Part shown: piece after piece, positions 41,270 through 49,762 of the stretch | Position numbering within the stretch: the first letter of the stretch is position 1 | How the letters are laid out: each line of letters opens with the position of its first letter | Assembly (NCBI GenBank): GCA_013152945.1 | Contig: JAADFL010000108.1 | Coordinates: 1 to 59,811, forward strand | Source of the DNA: Deltaproteobacteria bacterium | GTDB taxonomy: Bacteria > Myxococcota_A > JAADFL01 | DNA length: 59,811 bases | Direction: 5' to 3' | Position numbers and translations under genes: made by a program | Notes under the pieces: generated by a model | Told to the model about the DNA's origin: nothing | Database searches by the model: none | Seen by the model: only the letters and a program-made list of their open reading frames with translations

Positions 41270-41983
41270 TCATATTGTTTCGTTCATGTTGCCCATCAAC
41301 TGCGATAATGTGACTGCCTTGAGATTGCGCTTTGCCAGAAGCTCGAGAATATCCGGCATTGCTGACACGGTTGCCTTGCGTGTGGACAAGTATGGCGGCG
41401 CAATAGTTTCGGCGTCTGCAACGCCGTCGTGTAATAGTATAATGGCTCCCGGCCGGAGCGCTTCTGAAACGCGATGTACTATGTCCGCCGGCTCGGCCAG
41501 CCGTGAGTCAAGCGAGCTGAATGTCCAATAAACCACAAATAGACCGCGGTCACGCACGTATTTTACCTGCCGCCGTCTGCATTGCCCGTAAGGAAAACGA
41601 AGCAAATTAACCGGTCGTTCCGTTAGATTGGATAGTAGTTGCACGCTGCGTTCCAACTCGTCAAGGAAGATGTCGTCCCGGTTGACTATTCCACGCCGAT
41701 GGGTGAATAGATGGGTTCCCACTTCATGCCCGCGGCTGATTATTTCACGGACCAGGTCCGGGCTTTTCAGTGCCTGTTTCCCCACTACAAAAAAGGTGGC
41801 CTTGACATTTGCATCCTCCAGGGCCTTGAGAATGCCGGGTGTATAAAGTGGATCCGGACCGTCATCAAAGGTCAGTGCTATGTTAGATGATTGCTTCGAA
41901 CCTTGTACTATAATGTCTTTTCGAAAAATACTGCCGACAATTGACAGAACCGTATGGCTGGTGGCAAGGCGTAGGATAGTCAT
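41270..41983 (-). CDS. Polysaccharide deacetylase (NodB-type, CE4)
   Basis: A 237-residue NodB-domain protein. The ATG overlaps the upstream glycosyltransferase stop (ATGA), fixing the start. The five CE4 motifs can be followed: TFDDGPDPLYTP (catalytic Asp and metal Asp), GHEVGTHLFTHRR (two metal His), RFPYG, then YWTFSSLDSR and ILLHDGVADAETI. An N-terminal hydrophobic patch (TVLSIVGSIF) may anchor it. Family members remove N- or O-acetyl groups from chitin-like or exopolysaccharide chains. Here the target is probably the glycan made by this cluster. Confidence 0.9.
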   Translation of the reverse strand: MTILRLATSHTVLSIVGSIFRKDIIVQGSKQSSNIALTFDDGPDPLYTPGILKALEDANVKATFFVVGKQALKSPDLVREIISRGHEVGTHLFTHRRGIVNRDDIFLDELERSVQLLSNLTERPVNLLRFPYGQCRRRQVKYVRDRGLFVVYWTFSSLDSRLAEPADIVHRVSEALRPGAIILLHDGVADAETIAPPYLSTRKATVSAMPDILELLAKRNLKAVTLSQLMGNMNETI

Positions 41984-43134
41984 ATCAAATGATCGATCCT
42001 TGAAACGCGGTTGGATGAACCCTGCCGCCAACGCCGATGAAGTGAAACCGGCAAATGGAGAACTACAGCGGCGCATGCCTTGAATCGTTCCATTGCATCA
42101 CGATTGTTGTTGTCGGGGTCCCAAATCCATTCCCAAACCTGTTCCAAGGTACGCAAGAGGAATATCGGGTATAATAGCCGTACCCGCCAGGGAAAATAAT
42201 AGGCTACGACATCATGGTAATAACTGATTCTGGCATTCAGCTCACGGATGTACCAATCCGGCTTGGAACGCCGGTTGAGCCCTCCCTCGATATTGACTCT
42301 TCTCCATATTATGGGTTTGGGATCATAGATGAACTGTTCGCCCGGTTTCCGGTTTCTCGCGAACTTGAAGGAAAAAGATTGCTCTTCACCCACCGGAATG
42401 CCCTCGTCCCAACCGCCAATCCTTTCGATCAGGCTGCGACGGACAGAGGCGTTCGAACCGATCAGGAAATCTATTCCCTCCTTGCGCAGACTCCCCCATG
42501 CATAAGTCATGGGATCCTTGAAGAACGTGTAACGGAATGCAAGCCGATGAACCAACCGTGGGAAACGCGGTCTTTGAATTTGCCCGGGATTATCGGTCAA
42601 GCGGCCGACGACGCCCATGCACAAGGGATTGGAGTAGTTGGCGACGTGGTTGGTCAACCATTCATCGTCGATCGGAAGATCATCATCATCAATAAAAACC
42701 AAAATGTCGCCGCAGGTATGACGAATTCCTTCGTTGCGTGCCGCCGGTGCACCCAGAGGAGAGCATGCAATCACCTTCAGCCTGCTATCTCGTAGTGATG
42801 CAAGCCGGGCTTCCAGCCCGGGGTTATTGCTCTGTTCGACAACAACAATCTCGAAAGAGGGATAATTTTGTAAACGAAGCCGTTCCACAAGCTCCAACAA
42901 TGCTTCCGGCCGTTGAAACGACCTGACTACTATGGATACAAAAGGCGCATAGCCGGCTAATCCATGTCTCTTGGGTACATCGGTGCGGATTTTATCGATC
43001 TCCATGATGTCCGCCCGGACAGGGCGGCTTTGAGACACTCTCATCCGGCCTGTATGGAAAAAACAACCAAGGGGCAATCTCTTCGTGCGCCGGAGACCAA
43101 AGGTTATTAATTTTTTTACATTCCAACATGACAT
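41980..43134 (-). CDS. Glycosyltransferase family 2
   Basis: A GT2 enzyme of up to 384 residues, paralogous to the one at 37429-38400. Core parts are FVSIVVRSFQRPEALLELVE, LGAPAARNEGIRHTCGDILV then FIDDDDLPIDDEWL, HVANYS and NASVRRSLIERIGGWDEG. The first 43 residues are poorly protein-like and no ATG here has a good ribosome site; an ATG at 43005 (MEIDKIRTDVPK) may be the real start. The C-terminal part includes hydrophobic and Trp-rich segments. It opens the minus-strand glycan region and is coupled to the deacetylase. Confidence 0.85.
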   Translation of the reverse strand: MSCWNVKKLITFGLRRTKRLPLGCFFHTGRMRVSQSRPVRADIMEIDKIRTDVPKRHGLAGYAPFVSIVVRSFQRPEALLELVERLRLQNYPSFEIVVVEQSNNPGLEARLASLRDSRLKVIACSPLGAPAARNEGIRHTCGDILVFIDDDDLPIDDEWLTNHVANYSNPLCMGVVGRLTDNPGQIQRPRFPRLVHRLAFRYTFFKDPMTYAWGSLRKEGIDFLIGSNASVRRSLIERIGGWDEGIPVGEEQSFSFKFARNRKPGEQFIYDPKPIIWRRVNIEGGLNRRSKPDWYIRELNARISYYHDVVAYYFPWRVRLLYPIFLLRTLEQVWEWIWDPDNNNRDAMERFKACAAVVLHLPVSLHRRWRQGSSNRVSRIDHLI

Positions 43135-43294
43135 GGCTATGCTAATCGAAGCAGGTTTTTTTAGTCAAGACAGGTTCGAAAAAGCATTGTTTAAACACTT
43201 GAACTTGACACTGTTTTCGATTCCGCTGTCTACTGTATTGAGGTTTGCACTGGAAACTTGAATGTACCACTAATGCAGGAGGACATTGACAAGC

Positions 43295-44734
43295 ATGAAG
43301 GAATCTTACGACCTCGTTGTGATAGGCGCTGGCCCGGGCGGTTACGTGGCGGCCATCCGGGGAGCAAAACGCGGAATGAAGACAGCTTTGGTGGAAAGGC
43401 GTGACCAACTTGGGGGCACGTGCCTGCTGATAGGGTGTATACCGACCAAGGAATTGCTCGAATCCACGAGATTGTATGAAAGGATGCAAAAGGAAGCCGG
43501 CACGCGGGGAATAGAAATCAAGGACATGGATGCCAACCTGCGCGTTGACCTTGTTGCCATGCAAGAGAGAAAGGATCGAGTGATTCAAAGGCTTTCAAAG
43601 GGCATTTCTTCCCTGATGAAAAAGAACAGGATAGATGTGTTTCAGGGTATGGGCAGGCTGAAGCCCGGTCCGCGGGTCGTGGTCGAGTCGGCCGGAGGCG
43701 GGGATCGCGAGCTGGCTGCAAAAAGGGTCATCCTGGCAACAGGGTCCAGGCCCCTGGAATTGGACGCACTGCCTTTCGACAACCCGGCTGTAATGGGATC
43801 GACCGGCGCACTGTCCCTCGAACGTGTTCCCGGGAGACTTGCGGTAATAGGCGCGGGAGCAGTGGGACTGGAGCTTGGGTTGATTTATAAGCGGCTCGGT
43901 GCAGATGTTACCATAATTGAGATGATGGGGCAGGCAGCGCCCTTTGCCGACCGGCAGATTGCAAGAGCCCTGGAACGCTCGCTGAAGGCACAGGGAATCA
44001 AGCTCAAGCTCAGAACAAAGGTTCAAGGCCTTGAAAGAGCCCGGGGCAATGCCGAGGCCGTTGGTAATGCCCGTAACGTCAATATATTGTTAGCCGGTCC
44101 AGCGGGCGAAGAACGCCTGGAAACAGACTTGGTCTTGTCGGCGGCCGGGAGGGTTCCGAACGTGGCCGGTCTGGGTCTCGATGATTGTGGAGTGAAAATG
44201 AATTCGAGATCCAGGATCGAGGTGAACGAGTATCTGGAGACGAGCCTCGAAGGTGTTTATGCAGTAGGAGACCTTGTGAACGGTCCGATGCTGGCCCACA
44301 AGGCGGAACAGGATGGCGTTGTGGCGGCGGACAATGCTTGGGGAAAGAAAGAAAAGGCGGATTATGCTCTGGTGCCATCTGCTGTATACACGAGCCCTGA
44401 ACTGGCCCAGGTTGGTATGACGGAGGAACAGGCAAGGGAAAAGGGACTCGATTATTCAACAGGTTTGTTTTCCTTCAGGGGAAACCCCAGGGCCGTGACG
44501 GCATCCAGCGACCAGGGTATGGTAAAAGTCTTGGTCGTCAAGGGGTCGGGCGAACTTCTAGGTGTGCACATCCTGGGTCCTCATGCCTCGGAGCTCGTGG
44601 CAGAGGCAGTGGTTGCGATGAAGTTCGGTGCGAATGCAAAAGATCTGGGACACTTGGTACATGCCCACCCATCTCTGTCAGAGGCATTAAAAGAGGCGTG
44701 CTTGGCTGCTATGGGAAATGGGATTCATTCATAG
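43295..44734 (+). CDS. lpdA: Dihydrolipoyl dehydrogenase
   Basis: A 479-residue FAD/NAD flavoprotein that reoxidises dihydrolipoamide of 2-oxoacid dehydrogenases or the glycine cleavage H protein. The N-terminal GxGxxG (VVIGAGPGGYVAA), redox pair GGTCLLIGCIPTK (C43, C48), second Rossmann AVIGAGAVGLELG, FAD block YAVGDLVNGPMLAHKAEQDG and the catalytic HAHPSLSEALKEA are all present. The usual CLNVGC is CLLIGC, a mild variant. The ATG is 12 bases after AGGAGG; a TTG nine bases earlier is closer. No lipoyl-protein or E1/E2 gene is adjacent, so the partner lies elsewhere. Confidence 0.93.
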   Translation: MKESYDLVVIGAGPGGYVAAIRGAKRGMKTALVERRDQLGGTCLLIGCIPTKELLESTRLYERMQKEAGTRGIEIKDMDANLRVDLVAMQERKDRVIQRLSKGISSLMKKNRIDVFQGMGRLKPGPRVVVESAGGGDRELAAKRVILATGSRPLELDALPFDNPAVMGSTGALSLERVPGRLAVIGAGAVGLELGLIYKRLGADVTIIEMMGQAAPFADRQIARALERSLKAQGIKLKLRTKVQGLERARGNAEAVGNARNVNILLAGPAGEERLETDLVLSAAGRVPNVAGLGLDDCGVKMNSRSRIEVNEYLETSLEGVYAVGDLVNGPMLAHKAEQDGVVAADNAWGKKEKADYALVPSAVYTSPELAQVGMTEEQAREKGLDYSTGLFSFRGNPRAVTASSDQGMVKVLVVKGSGELLGVHILGPHASELVAEAVVAMKFGANAKDLGHLVHAHPSLSEALKEACLAAMGNGIHS

Positions 44735-44753
44735 GATTTGTTTCTTTGGAGGC

Positions 44754-45131
44754 ATGTTGAAGTTTCCGGCAGACTCGCTCGTGCAGGAAAAGAAGCTTGA
44801 CGAACTCAAAGCCAGGCTGGAGAGGCTGGGTATCGATCTTTCGCAGGTGATTGAAAAAGCAATCACATCTTCAGGGCCGGGTGGACAAAAGGCTAACAGG
44901 GCCAAGAGTGGTGTTCAACTGAAGTATGAGCCTTCAGGCCTGATAGTGAGATGTGTCCGCGAGAGAGCGAGATCTGTCAACCGCTATATAGCATTAAGAA
45001 AGCTGGCCGATGCAGTCGAAGCCAGAGCCGGGCGCAAGGATTCACTGGCGCAGGCTGAAATCATCAAGGTAAGAAAGCAGAAGGACAGGAGGAAGCGGCG
45101 GAGAAAACAGAAACGTCACCACCCCGTGTAG
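44754..45131 (+). CDS. ArfB-like peptidyl-tRNA hydrolase (RF-1 domain protein)
   Basis: A 125-residue protein with the class-I release factor GGQ motif in SSGPGGQKANRAKSGVQLKY, followed by a basic C-terminal tail RKQKDRRKRRRKQKRHH. This is the ArfB/YaeJ layout, in which the GGQ loop frees peptides from stalled ribosomes and the basic tail enters the empty mRNA channel. Some members of this form (SGPGGQ...RAKSGVQL) may act as general release-factor-like proteins. GGAGG stands just before the ATG, so the adjacent TTG three bases on could also be used. The stop codon TAG lies inside a family-C repeat. Confidence 0.82.
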   Translation: MLKFPADSLVQEKKLDELKARLERLGIDLSQVIEKAITSSGPGGQKANRAKSGVQLKYEPSGLIVRCVRERARSVNRYIALRKLADAVEARAGRKDSLAQAEIIKVRKQKDRRKRRRKQKRHHPV

Positions 45132-45170
45132 GGGCAATCCCATGTGGTTGCCCGAACCTTGAGACAAGAA
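45118..45170. repeat. Family C hairpin repeat at the ArfB stop codon
   Basis: CCCCGTGTAGGGG followed by GGGCAA-TCCCATGTGG-TTGCCC-GAACCTTGAGACAAG. A close relative is at 59592-59645 (CCCTACACCCGTGTAGGG, GGGCAA...TTGCCC-GAAGCTCTGACAAG). The TAG in the first hairpin is the ArfB stop codon. GTGGTTGCCCG in it also fakes an N-terminal extension for the following dehydratase frame. Confidence 0.8.
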
Positions 45171-45206
45171 CGCCGCCGTGTTAATAAGGCCGGGGAGTTT
45201 GGACTC

Positions 45207-45572
45207 ATGGCATGGTTGGACGAGAAAAAGGGAATTGAAATACTGGAAATCGGGAAAAGAGGGGAGAACATCTTTGCATCACTTAAGCTGGAAAAAGATC
45301 TTGATTTCTTCAACGGCCACTTTCCGAAAATCGCAATTCTGCCGGCAGCGGCACAGTTGGAGATCGTGGTTGCATTGGTGGAAAAGGCATCGGCTACAAG
45401 TTTCCGGCTGGGAAAGGTGGAAAGGGTAAAGTTCGGCTCAAAGGTTCGGCCCGGAGACAAGTTGTCATTCAGGGCCAGGTTTGAGCAGGAAAAGGGCAGG
45501 CTCGATTTCACGCTGGCCCACGGCCTTGCCAAGGCTTGCTCGGGCATAATATTCTTGGAGCAGACCAAGTGA
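45207..45572 (+). CDS. ApeI-like hotdog dehydratase
   Basis: A 121-residue hotdog-fold protein of the ApeI/FabA-FabZ superfamily. The core is LDFFNGHFPKIAILPAAAQL then EIV, with the catalytic-type His in NGHFP, followed by KVERVKFGSKVRPGDKLSFR. In aryl-polyene gene sets ApeI dehydrates 3-hydroxyacyl-ACP. The ATG is chosen after GGGGAG because the frame further upstream comes from repeat C. The stop TGA overlaps the GTG of the LolA-like gene, which places it in the plus-strand arm of the polyene-like locus. Confidence 0.78.
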   Translation: MAWLDEKKGIEILEIGKRGENIFASLKLEKDLDFFNGHFPKIAILPAAAQLEIVVALVEKASATSFRLGKVERVKFGSKVRPGDKLSFRARFEQEKGRLDFTLAHGLAKACSGIIFLEQTK

Positions 45573-46255
45573 CTGGCAGGTTGTCTTTAAGTATATTTTT
45601 TATTTGGGCAATCACTCTTGTATTGCCATGCCCCGGAAATGCAGGTTCTGCCGGTAGTCGTGTGAACGAACAACACGCAAACGCAGGGTCGGCGTGTTCC
45701 AAGAGGAAGGACCTGGTCAGGAAGCTTTCTTTACTTCGCACAATGAGATGCAGTTTTAAGGAAGTGAAGACCTTGGAAATGTTGGACGAACCGTTGATTA
45801 CAAGAGGCAGGATGTATTACATGAAACCTGGTTTCGTGCACCAGGACATGACATCACCGGCCAGGCAATCGGTCACGATTGCAGGGGGAAAGCTCAAGGT
45901 AACCAACCTTGATTTGAACAAGAGCGAGATAATGAATTTGTCGAAGAGCAAATCTGCACAGGCGGCGGTACAAAGCGTGGTCCAGGTCATGTCGGGCAGG
46001 GCTGCGCTCCTTGAAGACCAGTACGAATGCATGCTGTCGAATATGGGCAGGATCGTTCGCATAATACTCATTCCAAGAACCGGGTTGTTGAAAAAAATGA
46101 TTTCCAGAATCGTGGTTACTTTTGATTCATCACTGGTGATAAAGAAGGTGGAGATAGACGAAAAAAAAGGAGATAAATCGGTAATGACCTTTACCGATGT
46201 AGTGTATAACAAACCATTTTCCAAAGAAGAGATGAGCAAGTATTTTGATCTCTAA
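45569..46255 (+). CDS. LolA-like outer-membrane lipoprotein carrier
   Basis: A 228-residue exported protein. The GTG overlaps the previous stop. A signal peptide (SLSIFFIWAITLVLPCPGNA) leads into a LolA-type half-barrel: MRCSFKEVKTLEMLDEPLIT then RGRMYYMKPGFVHQD, then ITGGKL-like VTIAGGKLKVTNLD and, near the end, ISRIVVTFDSSLVIKKVEID and FTDV. LolA-like proteins of this branch are typical of aryl-polyene, xanthomonadin and flexirubin loci, where they are thought to carry the lipid to the outer membrane. It overlaps the MMPL exporter start by 11 bp. Confidence 0.82.
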   Translation: MTGRLSLSIFFIWAITLVLPCPGNAGSAGSRVNEQHANAGSACSKRKDLVRKLSLLRTMRCSFKEVKTLEMLDEPLITRGRMYYMKPGFVHQDMTSPARQSVTIAGGKLKVTNLDLNKSEIMNLSKSKSAQAAVQSVVQVMSGRAALLEDQYECMLSNMGRIVRIILIPRTGLLKKMISRIVVTFDSSLVIKKVEIDEKKGDKSVMTFTDVVYNKPFSKEEMSKYFDL

Positions 46256-48698
46256 ACCGATTACGGCTGCAAGGGCGGCTTTGGCTGTCTTGGCGGTGTT
46301 GTCATTGTGGTTTGCTGCCGGTTTGAAGCAGGATTCGGACATCACTTCGTTCATTCCGGAAGGTGAGCAGAAAAAGGCAGTGGCTCTCAAGAATCTCGTT
46401 GTCTCCGGAAACTCGGCCAAAACCATGATCTTTGCCCTGAAATGTCCGAAGGAATGCGGCAGCAAGGCAGGAGCCTGCCTTGACAAGGCAGGTGAAGAAT
46501 TACGCAAGTCAGGGTTGTTCGAGCATGTTGCAACCGGAGTTCCCGCGGATATGGGCAAGGTATTCTTCAAGACATATTTCGACAGCAGGTTCGGCCTGCT
46601 TTCTTCCCAGCCTGAAAAGGACATCCCGGTAATTTTCAACCATGCCCATCTATTAAAGAGATTCGAAAAATTAAGAAAAGTGCTTGCCCTGCCATCGGCC
46701 ATGTTCATGAAAGACATGGTCACAAGAGATCCTCTCTTGCTCTTCCAATCCAGGATGGAAATGCTGGAAAAAGAAGCGGGGAAAAAAACCGCCTTACTTT
46801 GCGGCAAGAGGTTTTGTTCAAAAGACAGGAGGCACCTGCTCCTGATGGCACGCACAAAGGCGCGGCCCATGGATGTCGACAGCCAGTCAAAGGTGCTGGC
46901 CTTGGCTGAAAAGACGGTTGAAAAAATTCGTAAAGAGGCAGGACCGGGATATGACCTCGAGTTCACCGGAATAAACAAGTTTGCAGTGGAGTCATCCTCG
47001 CGGATCAAAAAGGATATAACATTGGCCATGGCACTTTCTTTCATAGGTGTAGCGGCCCTGTTTTTATTGTTCTTTAAGCGGGTACGTTTCATTCCCGTGG
47101 TGATACTGCCTATTTTGTTCGGCATGCTGGTCGCCGTGGGCGTGACCCAGGCCCTGTTCGGCGGTATTCACGGCTTGACACTGGCCTTTGGCAGCACATT
47201 GCTCGGTATAGGCATAGATTTTCCGATTCACTTGTTGAACCATATGATGCTCGATAAGAAGAACCTGGATGATTCCAGGCAGGCCCGGCGAAGCGGGAGG
47301 GCCGGAAAAAGCCTCAACATGAGCCTGTTCATGGGTATGTTCACTACTGTGCTTGGTTTCGGCGCAATGGCCCTGTCGAGCTATCCCGGTGTGAGGCAGA
47401 TTGCCCTGTTTAGCGCAGTGGGCGTGTTTTCAGCATTTGCTTTTTCCATTGCATTCGGGCCGTTGGCCCGGGGATTGTTCAGGTTTGGTGAAAATGCGGG
47501 TTTACGACAAAGGCAGGTCTTTACCGATATCACCAGGACTATAATCACGTTCGCATGGAAAAGAAGAAGGATTATCCAGGCGATATCCGTGGTTCTTTTG
47601 GTTGTCTCGTTTGTGCTTTCCACCGGGTTGAAAGAGGAAAAGGATCTTCGAAACCTGCAGGCTGCGGATCCTGCAACGTTGAAGCAGGACAAGGAAATCC
47701 GCAGCCTGTTGCCCGCGTCATACATGCAACTATTGTTGTTTACCACGAGCCGGGACCTGGAAATGACACTCAGGAAGAATGACGGGTTATACCTTGACCT
47801 TAAGAAACTCAAGGCTTCCGGCAGGATCAAGGGATTCGCTTCTTTGCACTTGCTTTTGCCTTCCTTGGATCTGCAGGAGAGGAACCTGAAGGTCCTGGGA
47901 AGTATCAAGGGATTAGAAGAAAGCATAAGAGAAGCCATGAGGGAGGAGGGAATTAGGCCGGCGGCATTCGGCCCTTTTTTCAAAGATTTGGATGGTGCCC
48001 TGTCAGGGAAATCACCTCTCGTAAAGGCATCGGACTTGCGAAGCGAACCAGGCCTGGCCATGCTTTTGAGTTCCATGCTGTACATCCGGGAAAACAAGAA
48101 ACCCGTAGTAGTGACTACTGCTTCCACAAGCAATCCCGGAGACGACCTGTCCGATGTGTTGCCTGAAGGCACAACGAGTTTCAGTGAAATAGCTTTCGTC
48201 AACCACGCCCTCTCCATGTTTCACAAGGAGGCCTCGATTCTCATATTAGCCGGGCTTTTGATCATAGCGTTGGCTATATTCGGGTATAAGAGGAGTATTC
48301 TGTCCGGCTTGGCTTCCATTGCTCCTGCGTTGATTGCGGGAGTTGTGACATTGGCGTTATTGGCCTTACTGGGAGAGAGGATAAACTTTTTGCATATTTC
48401 ATCTTTGTTGCTGATTCTGTGCATGGGCGTGGACTACGGTATTTTTATATCCGACAGTCTCTCGGCCCGTGACGAAATCGCATTCGAAGTTGCATTGAGA
48501 TCCGTGATTTTATCAGCGCTGACGACCTGCTTTACCTTCGGGGTGCTTGCTGTGTGCAGGAATCCGGCTCTGAAGGCCATCGGCCATACAGTGGGGCCGG
48601 GCATAGTCATTGCCGCTTTGTTGGCAATCGTCTTGACTCCATCTTTGCAGGGGCCGGGGATTTTTCGACAGGAAGAAGGCATACGGAGCAATAGGTGA
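46245..48698 (+). CDS. MMPL/RND-family lipid exporter of the aryl-polyene type
   Basis: An 817-residue RND-superfamily transporter with a TTG start that overlaps the LolA-like gene. It has one N-terminal helix, a periplasmic loop, five helices (about 255-400), another helix, a second loop and five more helices, so about 12 in all. Conserved MMPL parts are FGSTLLGIGIDFPIHLLNHM and LLLILCMGVDYGIFISDSLS, each with the Asp that serves proton coupling. The first periplasmic loop has a Cys-rich patch (KCPKECGSKAGACL). Exporters of this branch accompany LolA-like and DUF3261 proteins in polyene loci. The substrate is probably a polyene lipid or other acyl product of the facing KS genes. Confidence 0.88.
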   Translation: MISKPITAARAALAVLAVLSLWFAAGLKQDSDITSFIPEGEQKKAVALKNLVVSGNSAKTMIFALKCPKECGSKAGACLDKAGEELRKSGLFEHVATGVPADMGKVFFKTYFDSRFGLLSSQPEKDIPVIFNHAHLLKRFEKLRKVLALPSAMFMKDMVTRDPLLLFQSRMEMLEKEAGKKTALLCGKRFCSKDRRHLLLMARTKARPMDVDSQSKVLALAEKTVEKIRKEAGPGYDLEFTGINKFAVESSSRIKKDITLAMALSFIGVAALFLLFFKRVRFIPVVILPILFGMLVAVGVTQALFGGIHGLTLAFGSTLLGIGIDFPIHLLNHMMLDKKNLDDSRQARRSGRAGKSLNMSLFMGMFTTVLGFGAMALSSYPGVRQIALFSAVGVFSAFAFSIAFGPLARGLFRFGENAGLRQRQVFTDITRTIITFAWKRRRIIQAISVVLLVVSFVLSTGLKEEKDLRNLQAADPATLKQDKEIRSLLPASYMQLLLFTTSRDLEMTLRKNDGLYLDLKKLKASGRIKGFASLHLLLPSLDLQERNLKVLGSIKGLEESIREAMREEGIRPAAFGPFFKDLDGALSGKSPLVKASDLRSEPGLAMLLSSMLYIRENKKPVVVTTASTSNPGDDLSDVLPEGTTSFSEIAFVNHALSMFHKEASILILAGLLIIALAIFGYKRSILSGLASIAPALIAGVVTLALLALLGERINFLHISSLLLILCMGVDYGIFISDSLSARDEIAFEVALRSVILSALTTCFTFGVLAVCRNPALKAIGHTVGPGIVIAALLAIVLTPSLQGPGIFRQEEGIRSNR

Positions 48699-49324
48699 CG
48701 GGCTTGTATTTCAGGACCGTGTTTATGTTGATTTTCGCTTTGTCTTTTCAGGGAATAACGGCATGCGAGCACCAGGATTCGGAATATGTCGTGTTGGTAC
48801 ATCCGTGTGTTTTTTTCGGGCCGGACCTTATTATGGAACAGAGTATCGCCGCCGAATTCAAAGGCCGGGAAATACTTGCAAGGGCGGTTGTCGAAAAAAA
48901 GGGTGATACGCTGAAAATCGTACTTTTGACTCCGACAGGCCAGGTCATGGCCGGTCTGGTTCAGGACGGAGCAATAATTAAAAAAAGCAATGCGCGTGGG
49001 CCCTTGAATAGGCTCGATACCAGGCGCATGGCCCGCGATGTGAGATGGATGTTCTTCGAGCGATGTATAACGGCTGGAGATAAATCAAATACGGCATGCA
49101 TTAAAGGTTTGGAAACATTCCATGAAGAGAAAAAAGGCAGGGAAACTTTGCTCTTGAAAATCAAGACGCCACATTCAAAGGCCATGGTGACCAGGAAGGG
49201 AAGGATTGATTGTAATGGTTTCATTGTTCCGAGAGATGTAGTGCTTGATTCTTTGAACAATGACTACCGGATAGACGCAAGAGTCGATCGATGCAGGATT
49301 CTCAAGAAGAGCTCTTTTCCTTGA
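48695..49324 (+). CDS. DUF3261-family lipoprotein
   Basis: A 209-residue exported protein. The GTG has GGAG upstream and overlaps the MMPL stop. The signal segment ends in FQGITAC, a lipobox. The body is all-beta with HPCVFFGPDLIMEQSIAAEF, LVKI-like KIVLLTPTGQVMAGLVQDG and a Cys pair (FFERCITAGDKSNTACIKG). It matches DUF3261, a family almost restricted to aryl-polyene-type loci beside LolA and MMPL, probably a periplasmic acceptor or chaperone. The last 23 bp overlap, tail to tail, the end of the minus-strand dehydratase gene. Confidence 0.8.
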   Translation: MTGLYFRTVFMLIFALSFQGITACEHQDSEYVVLVHPCVFFGPDLIMEQSIAAEFKGREILARAVVEKKGDTLKIVLLTPTGQVMAGLVQDGAIIKKSNARGPLNRLDTRRMARDVRWMFFERCITAGDKSNTACIKGLETFHEEKKGRETLLLKIKTPHSKAMVTRKGRIDCNGFIVPRDVVLDSLNNDYRIDARVDRCRILKKSSFP

Positions 49325-49745
49325 AAACCATCAGGGTGGTGGTGCAAATAATTGTGTCTTCCAGGCGGACATCCCCCTTGTACCATGCAAAGTCGCCCAT
49401 GACATTGTCGAGGTTCGCCTCGATTTCAAGGCTTGTTCCTTCGAGTATGGGCCGGTCAAGATCAATGGATGTATCCTTGACCGAGACCAGGTAACCCATG
49501 GGAGGCACTGCTCCTTGAAGGTATCCATTGTAGCCCATTATCGCCGCTGATGCCTGTGCTACCATTTCTATGAGCGCCGATGGTAGAAGACCCGCGCCGG
49601 GAACCAAGAACGGGTTGTCTTTTGCAACCGATGCCTTCGCATTGATATGGACCTCGTCCACATCCGATATGCTGTCCAGCAACAGCATGGGCGCTTTGTG
49701 CGGCACCAGTTGTTCGGGGCTTGGAAGACGCTTTACCTGTGTCAT
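49302..49745 (-). CDS. ApeP-like 3-hydroxyacyl-ACP dehydratase
   Basis: A 147-residue hotdog-fold protein. It starts RLPSPEQLVPHKAPMLLLDS, with HxxPMLLLD as in the ApeP/FabZ-like group, and has LLPSALIEMVAQASAAIMGY, YLVSVKDTSIDLDRPI and GDVRLEDTIICTTTLMVF. The active-site His and the Glu in ALIEMVAQ are present. AAGGA stands nine bases before the ATG. It is the last of three minus-strand genes, with the two ketosynthases upstream, and would dehydrate the growing polyene chain. Confidence 0.82.
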   Translation of the reverse strand: MTQVKRLPSPEQLVPHKAPMLLLDSISDVDEVHINAKASVAKDNPFLVPGAGLLPSALIEMVAQASAAIMGYNGYLQGAVPPMGYLVSVKDTSIDLDRPILEGTSLEIEANLDNVMGDFAWYKGDVRLEDTIICTTTLMVFKEKSSS

Positions 49746-49762
49746 TGTCGATGATCCTTCTT

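Noticed and set aside
43135-43294. Promoter of lpdA at TTGACA 43205
   Set aside because: The -35 is perfect but the best -10 (TACTGT) has a 20-nt spacer, so I do not annotate it.
45144-45206. N-terminal extension of the ApeI-like dehydratase
   Set aside because: Its first part lies in repeat C. The internal ATG gives the hotdog domain in full length.
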